From: CAIMZW01 sp037142435
GTDB lineage: Bacteria; Actinomycetota; Actinomycetes; Nanopelagicales; Nanopelagicaceae
Reading direction: 5' to 3'
Length of the DNA stretch: 6,369 bases
Assembly: GCA_037142435.1 (NCBI GenBank)
Contig: JBAXAO010000062.1
Location: forward strand, 1 to 6,369
Part shown: one piece after another, positions 1 through 5,235 of the stretch
Position numbering within the stretch: the stretch's first letter is position 1
Layout of the letters: every line of letters begins with the position of its first letter
Made by a program: the position numbers and the translations under genes
Notes under the pieces: model-generated
Seen by the model: the letters and a program-made list of their open reading frames with translations, nothing else
The model's database searches: none
Told to the model about the DNA's origin: nothing

Positions 1-15
1 CTGGAGCAATGATTT

Positions 16-411
16 TTAGGACTTAAGTAATAGGAGTTGGGAGAGATTTTCCCATCGCGCTATTTGGCATCCGTCAGTTCGAGAGAATGTTGATCGGAAT
101 TTCTTGCCGGACCAGGTGCCGGTCAGTGTTGCCTTTTCTGGCCCACCGTAAATTTGGGTACAGGCGTACCCAGCTGGGGTTGGTGATAGCGCCTTAATGC
201 CCAATTTTAATAATTGCGAACAAGCCGCTTTCGCATTTGGGTGAGTTCCGCTAACTGGTGAACAATTTAGCGTCCAGGACTTTGTCGATCCACTCCCATT
301 ACTAATGACTTCGGTAAGTTGGATCTTTGGCTTCGCTGTGGCTGCGCTGGCGCTCAGTCCGGAAGTCGTGAAAATTGTGAAGGAAAGCATCACGCTGAAG
401 AAGATTCTCAT
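16..411 (-). CDS. Secreted subtilisin-inhibitor-like (SSI family) protein
   Basis: This is a predicted exported inhibitor of subtilisin-like serine proteases, 131 residues long. Seen: an N-terminal hydrophobic stretch (about residues 3-20) ends in an SASAA motif that suggests signal-peptidase cleavage near A23/A24. The mature part of about 108 residues matches SSI-family size. It carries the family landmarks: a first cysteine pair C50 and C64 flanking SGTHP (54-58), a second pair C84 and C115, YGGP (88-91), and GTW (98-100) followed by a basic patch. Known: SSI has two disulfides with nearly the same spacing, and its reactive bond lies two residues after the third cysteine. By that alignment P1 is Q86 and P1' is I87, whereas classical SSI has Met at P1. 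The start is supported by a strong AAGGAAAGG ribosome site (417-425) five bases upstream. The gene is divergent from the aldo/keto reductase. Family assignment is confident; the target protease is unknown. Confidence 0.85.
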   Translation of the reverse strand: MRIFFSVMLSFTIFTTSGLSASAATAKPKIQLTEVISNGSGSTKSWTLNCSPVSGTHPNAKAACSQLLKLGIKALSPTPAGYACTQIYGGPEKATLTGTWSGKKFRSTFSRTDGCQIARWENLSQLLLLKS

Positions 412-435
412 TTGTACCTTTCCTTGAGAAGATAA

Positions 436-441
436 ATTTTA
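436..441 (-). promoter_or_regulatory. Candidate -10 box for the SSI-like gene
   Basis: On the minus strand the hexamer TAAAAT (5 of 6 to TATAAT) lies 24 bases upstream of the ATG. It would place transcription start near 429 and give a short leader that contains the AAGGAAAGG ribosome site. No good -35 hexamer is seen at 16-18 bases upstream, so this is tentative. Confidence 0.25.
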
Positions 442-502
442 GCCTCAAAACCACTGTTCGGTATCGGGAAATATTGCCGAATTCCCTAGATAGGCTTGTC
501 AA

Positions 503-1477
503 ATGATCAAGCAGCGCAAACTCGGCCCTTACACAGTTTCGGCAATCGGTATGGGTTGCATGCCGCTCTCGTTCCCCCATGACCGAGACCCAAACCTGGT
601 AAACGAACCAGATCGGGCAATTGCCGTTATTCACGCCGCACTAGATGCCGGTATTACCTTGATTGATACCGCTGATATTTATGCACCATCCTGGAACACC
701 ATGGGACATAACGAAGTATTAGTTGGTCAGGCTTTCCACAGCTGGAGCGGAACCACCGAACAGAAGTCAAAAGTAGTTCTTACAACAAAAGCTGGGATCA
801 CCCGAGAAAAAGATGGCTCAATGTTTGGCATATCCGGAAGAAATGCCTCAAAGCATTATCTATTCCGAGCCGTTGAAGCATCCGCCTACAAGATGGGGCT
901 TGCCAAAATCCCGCTGTGGCAACATCACCGAACTGATCCATCAATTTCATACGAAGAGCAATTCGAAAATGTGATGTCGCTGAAAGAGCACGGTTATGTG
1001 GCAGAAATTGGTTTGAGCAATGTAAGCGCCGAGATGTTGCGGCACGCGATTAAGGCTGGTGGCACGCCTGCTGATGGTGGCATCATTTCAGTGCAGAATG
1101 AATACAGCCCAAACTATCGTCATTGGGGTGAAGTAATTGATATCTGCACTGAATATGAGATTGCATTTCTTCCTTGGTCACCGCTCGGTGGCGGTCGGAA
1201 CTTCAAGCGACTTGGGAGCGGTGAGATCGGCGCCTTCAAATCAATGGCAGATAGTAAGAACGTTTCGCCATTCGCACTGACAATTGCTTGGCACTTGGCT
1301 CAATTCCCAACATCGATTCCAATTCCTGGGGCCTCAAAAGCTACTTCAATTTTGGACTCGCTCGAGGGAACGAAGATCGATCTCACGCTGGCTGAAGTTG
1401 CTGAACTCAATCTGAGTTGCCCAACGGATACTCCAATTAACTCGGAACTACTTGATATCGCGAAGGTTGGAAAGTAA
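503..1477 (+). CDS. Aldo/keto reductase
   Basis: This is a cytoplasmic NAD(P)H-dependent oxidoreductase of the aldo/keto reductase superfamily, which reduces aldehydes or ketones on a TIM-barrel fold. At 324 residues it has normal family length. Seen: the opening KLGPYTVSAIGMGCMPLS is the usual first strand. The catalytic tetrad appears complete by motif: D55 and Y60 in DTADIY, K96 in LTTKAG, and H142 in LWQHHRTDP. The GLSNVS segment (around 172) and the SIPIPGASKA segment near residue 275, where the family holds the cofactor phosphate, are both present. The ATG has only a partial ribosome site (ATAGG, 8 bases away), but the protein begins exactly where family members do. The substrate cannot be read from sequence. 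The gene stands alone, divergent from the inhibitor gene and 134 bases before the SRPBCC gene. Confidence 0.93.
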   Translation: MIKQRKLGPYTVSAIGMGCMPLSFPHDRDPNLVNEPDRAIAVIHAALDAGITLIDTADIYAPSWNTMGHNEVLVGQAFHSWSGTTEQKSKVVLTTKAGITREKDGSMFGISGRNASKHYLFRAVEASAYKMGLAKIPLWQHHRTDPSISYEEQFENVMSLKEHGYVAEIGLSNVSAEMLRHAIKAGGTPADGGIISVQNEYSPNYRHWGEVIDICTEYEIAFLPWSPLGGGRNFKRLGSGEIGAFKSMADSKNVSPFALTIAWHLAQFPTSIPIPGASKATSILDSLEGTKIDLTLAEVAELNLSCPTDTPINSELLDIAKVGK

Positions 1478-1611
1478 GTCACTGATAGCTAATTCTTCTA
1501 AACCACGCTCAAAATGAGTAACTGAGACCCAATCTTGATGAGATCGCTTGCTAACCGAAGAGAAAGATTCCAGTTGCAGTCATAACCTTAACTTCTACTT
1601 CTGGAGGGGCT

Positions 1612-2058
1612 ATGGCTCAATTATTAATTTCGCAAATGATTAACGCACCGGTTGAAAAGGTTTGGCCACTGGTTTCTGATCTCTCAAAGCATCCATTGTG
1701 GTCACCCAAGCCACACAGCATCGAACTTATTTCAGGCACGGAGGGTGCAGTAGGTAGTCGTTATAAGTCCGTTGGAGAAGTACCGCCAGCTGATAAGCAT
1801 CACAAGAATGAAGTGGCAATTACCGAAGTAATTCCCAACTCAAAATTTGTCTTTGAAGCTTATGATGAAAATGGGACTTTCATTAATACCTTCACTTTAG
1901 AGGCCGTGGGATCTGGAACTAAAGTCACTTTCCAACATGACTTTCCCAAAATGGTTGGGATGGGACGAATTTTGCTTCCATTACTTCTGCCGATCGTCGG
2001 TAAGCGAGATGCCATGGTCAGACTCGGACAGTTGAAAGCTAAGGCAGAAGAGAAGTAA
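1612..2058 (+). CDS. SRPBCC-family (START-like) protein
   Basis: This is a small soluble protein of 148 residues with the SRPBCC helix-grip fold, a deep hydrophobic cavity used by different members for lipid, polyketide or other small-ligand binding. Seen: an opening strand (residues 3-11) followed by the family signature APVEKVWPLVSDLSKHPLWS (12-31); a GSRY segment (48-51); a central strand ending in FVFEAYDENG (79-88); a strand GTKVTFQHDF (102-111); and a long C-terminal helix (about 116-147) that would line the cavity. The ATG is preceded by a very good ribosome site, GGAGGG (1603-1608), three bases away. No partner gene suggests a ligand. The 134 bases upstream contain no gene or clear terminator, so it may have its own promoter or be read through from the aldo/keto reductase. 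Function beyond the fold is not known. Confidence 0.88.
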   Translation: MAQLLISQMINAPVEKVWPLVSDLSKHPLWSPKPHSIELISGTEGAVGSRYKSVGEVPPADKHHKNEVAITEVIPNSKFVFEAYDENGTFINTFTLEAVGSGTKVTFQHDFPKMVGMGRILLPLLLPIVGKRDAMVRLGQLKAKAEEK

Positions 2059-2065
2059 ATCTCTT
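2048..2065. terminator. Possible weak shared hairpin between convergent genes
   Basis: AAGAGA (2048-2053) and TCTCTT (2060-2065) are exact reverse complements around a 6-base loop. The structure spans the stop codon of the SRPBCC gene and the last base pairs of the stop codon of the facing M23-like gene. It is A/T-rich and lacks a strong T-tract, so termination is only suggested by its placement between two convergent genes. Confidence 0.2.
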
Positions 2066-2978
2066 AGAGGGAATCCACCGCCTTATTTGCAAATGGGTTC
2101 TGTGCGGCTGTTAATCCATAACCAATACTGACCGGCAAGGTTGCGCCAGACTTTAACCAACTGGTTTCTAAGTATTTAGCAGCGAAAGATTTAACTACTT
2201 CAGGTGTGAACACTGAAGGCGAAATTTGAATATTGTTTGAGATTAGATTGAAGTGCACATGCGTACCGCCGGACGAACTTGGAGGAACGTACATATAGGC
2301 CAGAATGTCACCCTTCTTAACTTTTTGTCCTTGCTTTACCTTAATAAAAGCTTCATAAAAGTGAGGTGCCGGCTCCATCACCAAAGGTTCCAAACTGTAA
2401 TCGGCCAACATCGGTTTCCCGTCTAAAGCGCGAGCGAAAGCCAACACAACACCATATTTTTGGTGACCGTCTCCGTTACCTGTTTGCATAGTGAACAAAG
2501 GTGTTACTAAATCAACCACGCCATCTTCAAAAGCGCGGACCACCGGATAGCCCGTCACATTCTCTTTGCCGCCGGTGTTAGTCCATATGCCATCGGCATT
2601 GCTCCAATGAACATGCAGGCCAGAATGCGGAGCTTTTGAATTCGCCCCGAGAAATGGAATCGTTATGACGGCTTTACTGAAATCGACTGGGAAAACGGAA
2701 GTTAAATTCTTTTGAAAAGTGGTTATCGAAGGAAGATCCGCATATGGATTAATTATTCCTTGTTGTTGATTTTGCGGCGGATTTGGGCTGCTGGTTGTTG
2801 GCGACTTGATCCAAACCAACTTCTTATTCTTTAAGGCACAGATCATTTTCTTGGCGCCGGAGCCGTATTGATTTCCTACTGGACCGCATTTACCACCCAA
2901 GACCGGGCTGGCAGCGTTGGCATAACTCATGGCGGAAGTGAGAGTTAAAGCCACAACGATTGCGGCAATCTTGCGCAT
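2064..2978 (-). CDS. Secreted protein with M23-peptidase-like domain, altered metal site
   Basis: This is a predicted exported protein of 304 residues. Seen, in order: a signal peptide with a hydrophobic core (4-17) and a likely ANA/A cleavage after residue 22; a small module with two cysteines (C31, C47) ending in KKLVWIK (52-58); a Pro/Gln/Asn/Ser-rich linker (about 59-74); and a C-terminal region resembling the LytM/M23 beta-sheet fold. The M23 resemblance rests on PHSGLH (117-122), VRAFEDGVVDLV (147-158), VKQGQKVKKGDILAY (214-228) and THVHFNL (239-245, the HxH motif). Known: active M23 enzymes cut peptidoglycan peptides with an HxxxD motif, a YAHL histidine and HxH. Here the Asp position reads H122 and the YAHL position reads DYSL (193-196), so it may be a divergent enzyme or a non-catalytic cell-wall binder. 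Ribosome site GGAAAG lies 8-9 bases upstream of the ATG. Confidence 0.75.
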   Translation of the reverse strand: MRKIAAIVVALTLTSAMSYANAASPVLGGKCGPVGNQYGSGAKKMICALKNKKLVWIKSPTTSSPNPPQNQQQGIINPYADLPSITTFQKNLTSVFPVDFSKAVITIPFLGANSKAPHSGLHVHWSNADGIWTNTGGKENVTGYPVVRAFEDGVVDLVTPLFTMQTGNGDGHQKYGVVLAFARALDGKPMLADYSLEPLVMEPAPHFYEAFIKVKQGQKVKKGDILAYMYVPPSSSGGTHVHFNLISNNIQISPSVFTPEVVKSFAAKYLETSWLKSGATLPVSIGYGLTAAQNPFANKAVDSL

Positions 2979-3009
2979 TAAATGCTTCTTTCCAGACGTT
3001 TGCCAAGAA

Positions 3010-3039
3010 CATATACCTATGTCGGGATATTGGGCTCAG
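3010..3039 (-). promoter_or_regulatory. Candidate promoter for the M23-like gene
   Basis: On the minus strand CTGAGC (3034-3039) and TATATG (3010-3015) are separated by 18 bases and lie 31 bases upstream of the ATG at 2978. The -10 matches consensus at 4 of 6 and the -35 at 3 of 6. The -35 touches the palindrome at 3038-3049, which would suit repression. This is an inference from spacing only. Confidence 0.25.
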
Positions 3040-3049
3040 TGCCGGCACT
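3038..3049. promoter_or_regulatory. Perfect 12-base palindrome, possible operator
   Basis: AGTGCCGGCACT is its own reverse complement, and the pair two bases outside it (T and A) also matches. It sits in the 115-base divergent spacer between the M23-like gene and the acetyltransferase gene, overlapping the candidate -35 of the first and just upstream of the candidate -35 of the second. Dimeric regulators bind this type of site. No regulator gene is nearby, so its binding partner is unknown. Confidence 0.35.
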
Positions 3050-3057
3050 CATTCCGT

Positions 3058-3087
3058 TTGCGCATTTCACACGCGGATCAGTAGCGT
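3058..3087 (+). promoter_or_regulatory. Candidate leaderless promoter of the acetyltransferase gene
   Basis: TTGCGC (3058-3063) and TAGCGT (3082-3087, a TAnnnT box) are 18 bases apart. The -10 box ends six bases before the ATG at 3094, so transcription would start at or next to the A of the start codon. There is no properly spaced ribosome site, and the TAG inside the -10 box is an in-frame stop, so translation cannot begin further upstream. Confidence 0.4.
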
Positions 3088-3093
3088 GGCGGA

Positions 3094-3705
3094 ATGGCCA
3101 TCGACAACCCACTCCTTGGTGTTCGAGTAGCTACAGAATTAGATATCGACGGGATCGTCGAAACCTTCACCTCTGCCTTTTTCAATGATCCGTTATGGGG
3201 ACCCACTTTTCCAGATGCCACTCTGCGACCCACACAGGTAGCCGCGTTCTGGCGACTATTTACCACTTCTGCGATCCGGTATCCCTGGACGTTTGTAACT
3301 GAACACTGCGAATCTGCTTCACTGTGGATTCCGGCAGGTGGTGAAGACCTCACTCGTGAAGAGGAAGACTCTTTCGAAGAGTTCCTTGTGGAAATCGCAG
3401 ATCGTCAGATTGCCGACAATATTCTTTCAATCACTGCGCTTTTCGCAGCAGCTCGCCCGACTGAACCGCATTACTACTTGAGCTTGTTCGGCACGCACAA
3501 GGATCACCGCGGCCAGGGATCGGGTATGGCTCTATTGCGCGAGAACCTTGCACGCATCGATGCTCTGAACGCACCGGCATACCTCGAGTCCACCAATCCA
3601 ATTAATATCAAACGCTACGAGAGTGTTGGTTTCCAAGGCCATGGTGGTTTCACTGCCCCTTCGGGCCATGTAGTCACGACATTGTGGCGACCCGCTAACT
3701 TGTGA
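3094..3705 (+). CDS. GNAT-family N-acetyltransferase
   Basis: This is a cytoplasmic acetyl-CoA-dependent acetyltransferase of 203 residues. Seen: an N-terminal strand-helix unit (RVATELDIDGIVETFTSAF, 11-29); a middle strand with ASLWIPAGG (75-83); the acetyl-CoA pyrophosphate-binding motif A as HRGQGSGMALL (138-148) after LSLFGTHKD; and the late motif YLESTNPINIKRYESVGF (163-180). The ASLWIPAGG plus YLES combination resembles a subgroup that includes puromycin acetyltransferase-like proteins, so an amine-type small molecule is a reasonable but unproven substrate. The start is fixed by the in-frame TAG at 3082-3084 and the lack of any other start codon before 3094. Sampled lines run about 52-63% GC, above the neighbours at 43-47%, which hints at a different origin. 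It ends 16 bases before the SOUL gene and probably shares its transcript. Confidence 0.88.
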   Translation: MAIDNPLLGVRVATELDIDGIVETFTSAFFNDPLWGPTFPDATLRPTQVAAFWRLFTTSAIRYPWTFVTEHCESASLWIPAGGEDLTREEEDSFEEFLVEIADRQIADNILSITALFAAARPTEPHYYLSLFGTHKDHRGQGSGMALLRENLARIDALNAPAYLESTNPINIKRYESVGFQGHGGFTAPSGHVVTTLWRPANL

Positions 3706-3721
3706 GGACTACACTGAAAAA

Positions 3722-4243
3722 GTGACCGAACGCCAGAAGTATAAAGTCCTTCAAAAATATGAACATTTCGAACTTCGCACTTATGAGGCATGTGTCGTTG
3801 CTCAAATTGCGATGCCGATGAATTACAGCTCAGCGACTAGCGGTGCCTTCCGATACCTTTACAATTACATATCCAAAGGGAATCAAACTTCGACCCCAAT
3901 CGCCATGACCGCCCCAGTAATTGCTGCCACCGAAGGTTCGCTTGATTCTCAGGAGTGGAGTATTTCTTTTGTTATGCCGGCAGGCTCTGATATCAAAGGT
4001 TTGCCCATCCCGGTCGATTCAAAGGTTTTGCTGCATGAAGTTCCAAAACAGGATTGTGTCGCCTTAAGTTTCAGAGGTCGGGCCACAATCGGTCTGAGTA
4101 AAAGAAAAGAAGTAGAGCTCCGTAACCACGCTCAAAAAGATCACTTTGTTTTGTCGAAAGAAACAAGAATTTGCCGTTTTGATCCGCCGTTTAAACCGGG
4201 CTTTCTTCAATACAACGAGATCGTGATCCCACTACAGGTTTAA
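3722..4243 (+). CDS. SOUL-family heme-binding protein
   Basis: This protein of 173 residues belongs to the SOUL/HBP family, whose characterised members bind heme or tetrapyrroles. Bacterial members are poorly understood. Seen: the opening KYKVLQKYEHFELRTYEACVV (6-26), the hallmark STPIAMTAPV (57-66), a strand WSISFVMP in the middle, and the closing FDPPFKPGFLQYNEIVIP (about 153-170). Together these cover the whole domain at normal length, with no signal peptide. The start codon is GTG; its position is backed by the family's usual N-terminus and the absence of a nearby ATG in frame. The only ribosome-site-like sequence, GAGGA (3704-3708), overlaps the acetyltransferase stop and lies 13 bases away, farther than usual, so translational coupling to the upstream gene is plausible. 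It likely forms a two-gene operon with the acetyltransferase. Confidence 0.9.
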   Translation: MTERQKYKVLQKYEHFELRTYEACVVAQIAMPMNYSSATSGAFRYLYNYISKGNQTSTPIAMTAPVIAATEGSLDSQEWSISFVMPAGSDIKGLPIPVDSKVLLHEVPKQDCVALSFRGRATIGLSKRKEVELRNHAQKDHFVLSKETRICRFDPPFKPGFLQYNEIVIPLQV

Positions 4244-4296
4244 GGAGTTGGTTTCCCATTAGGGTTTAAGGTCCTGTGACCGGGGAGCTTTTTCTA

Positions 4297-5043
4297 CTAT
4301 CTAAGCAAAAGCCAAGTTGCCAGCACTAAACCCGAAATAGCGGTAATGATTTTCAGATACTTCTGATTCATTCTTCGTACGATGATTGGTCCAGTTCTTC
4401 CGCCTATGTAGCATCCGATTGCTAGAGGTATTGCCACCAACCAATGTACGTGGCTGGAAAATATGAAGGCAACAGCCGCCACCCCATTTGCGATTCCAAT
4501 TAGCAGATTTTTCATTGCTTGGGCGACTTTTATTTCAAGGCTTAAAAGCTGCATCAATATGACGATTGTCATGCTGCCAGAACCCGCGCCAAAATAGCCG
4601 CAATAGATACCGATCACTCCAGCGATTAATGTGACAAAAATGTACCTCTTTCTAGTTACCTCACTTGAGGATGATTTGCGGGGAATAAGGACTGCAATAG
4701 AAGAAAAAATGAGTAGGTAGGGGATAATTATTTTCAAGCTTGTGACAGGAGTGCTAAGCAATAGCAGGGCTCCACAAATTCCACCAATGAAGGTTGCTGG
4801 CGCCATCTTCATCAAGAGCTTCTTTTTTGGAAGCCACTCCGGCTTGGAGCCGATGACTGCTCCGATACTTACGAAAGTCAGACTTACGGAATTTGTGACA
4901 TTCGCATCTAATGGGTTTAGTCCAACGAGCAGAAGTGCTGGATAGCTATAGATAGAGCCAATTCCAGCTACTGAGCCACCTAGCCCAGCGCAGATACCTG
5001 CGATGAGAAGAAATAGACCGTGGCCAATCATGTTCGGGATCAT
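4297..5043 (-). CDS. TSUP (TauE/SafE) family membrane transporter
   Basis: This is an integral membrane protein of 248 residues from the TSUP family, which moves sulfite, sulfonates or other small organic anions. Seen: nearly continuous hydrophobic segments consistent with about seven or eight membrane spans. Two matching glycine motifs, GGSVAGIGS (22-30) and GYFGAGSGS (149-157), mark the internal duplication typical of the family. A basic loop KPEWLPKKK (67-75) and a charged central linker (122-133, RKSSSSEVTRKR) separate the halves. Substrate cannot be assigned. The start is uncertain: the ATG at 5043 has GGA directly against it and no spaced ribosome site, and a second ATG at 5031 (residue M5) is equally possible. 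It lies 58 bases downstream of tRNA-Arg on the same strand and converges on the SOUL gene. Confidence 0.88.
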   Translation of the reverse strand: MIPNMIGHGLFLLIAGICAGLGGSVAGIGSIYSYPALLLVGLNPLDANVTNSVSLTFVSIGAVIGSKPEWLPKKKLLMKMAPATFIGGICGALLLLSTPVTSLKIIIPYLLIFSSIAVLIPRKSSSSEVTRKRYIFVTLIAGVIGIYCGYFGAGSGSMTIVILMQLLSLEIKVAQAMKNLLIGIANGVAAVAFIFSSHVHWLVAIPLAIGCYIGGRTGPIIVRRMNQKYLKIITAISGLVLATWLLLR

Positions 5044-5061
5044 TCCAGCAACTTTGAGTGA

Positions 5062-5089
5062 AACTTAATTTCATACTGATTGCTCTCAA
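5062..5089 (-). promoter_or_regulatory. Candidate promoter for the TSUP transporter gene
   Basis: On the minus strand TTGAGA (5084-5089, 5 of 6 to TTGACA) and TAAGTT (5062-5067, TAnnnT) are 16 bases apart, between the tRNA gene and the transporter start. The -10 is weak. Read-through from the tRNA promoter is an alternative way to express the gene. Confidence 0.25.
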
Positions 5090-5101
5090 ATATCGAGATT
5101 G

Positions 5102-5174
5102 TGCGCTTGAAGGGATTCGAACCCCCAACCTTCTGATCCGTAGTCAGATGCTCTATCCGTTGAGCTACAAGCGC
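5102..5174 (-). tRNA. tRNA-Arg (anticodon ACG)
   Basis: A complete 73-base cloverleaf can be drawn on the minus strand. The acceptor stem is GCGCTTG/CAAGCGC (7 perfect pairs). The D stem is GCTC/GAGC around an 8-base loop containing GG. The anticodon stem is TCTGA/TCAGA with loop CTACGGA, so the anticodon is ACG (5139-5141). The variable loop has 5 bases, and the T arm is GGGGG/CCCTT with two G-U pairs around loop TTCGAAT. The discriminator is A (5102) and CCA is not encoded. Arg-ACG tRNAs read CGU, CGC and CGA after the first anticodon base is deaminated to inosine, an established property of this tRNA. It sits between the oxidoreductase and transporter genes, all on the same strand. Confidence 0.96.
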
Positions 5175-5189
5175 GTGTTGAGAAGGTGA

Positions 5190-5218
5190 ATACTACCTGT
5201 TTACTAATTAAGCCCCAA
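5190..5218 (-). promoter_or_regulatory. Candidate promoter of tRNA-Arg
   Basis: On the minus strand TTGGGG (5213-5218) and TAGTAT (5190-5195) are 17 bases apart. The -10 ends 15 bases before the first tRNA base, leaving a short 5' leader for RNase P to remove. The match is moderate (3 of 6 and 4 of 6), but spacing and position are right. It lies in the gap after the stop of the upstream oxidoreductase gene, where no strong terminator is visible. Confidence 0.4.
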
Positions 5219-5235
5219 ACGAGCCAAATTATTGG

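Noticed and set aside
302..634. Minus-strand open frame of 110 codons
   Set aside because: It overlaps both the SSI-like gene and the start of the aldo/keto reductase in other frames, and its product is rich in Arg/His with no recognisable domain.
1502..1515. A 14-base match, AACCACGCTCAAAA, also present near 4124-4137
   Set aside because: One copy is in a spacer and the other is inside the SOUL coding sequence; a single short match of this size can arise by chance and shows no repeat structure.
2982..3188. Plus-strand open frame of 68 codons in the divergent spacer
   Set aside because: It runs into the acetyltransferase in another frame; the second half of the product is Arg-rich shadow sequence, and no ribosome site precedes it.
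4270..4293. GGTC/GACC hairpin followed by a T-run after the SOUL gene
   Set aside because: The stem has only 4 pairs and seven bases separate it from the T-run, so it is too weak to call a terminator.
4287..4312. GCTTTT/AAAAGC inverted repeat around the transporter stop codon
   Set aside because: The loop is 14 bases long and the stem is mostly A-T, so a functional hairpin is unlikely.
4946..5128. Minus-strand open frame of 60 codons
   Set aside because: It begins inside the tRNA-Arg gene and ends inside the transporter gene in a different frame.
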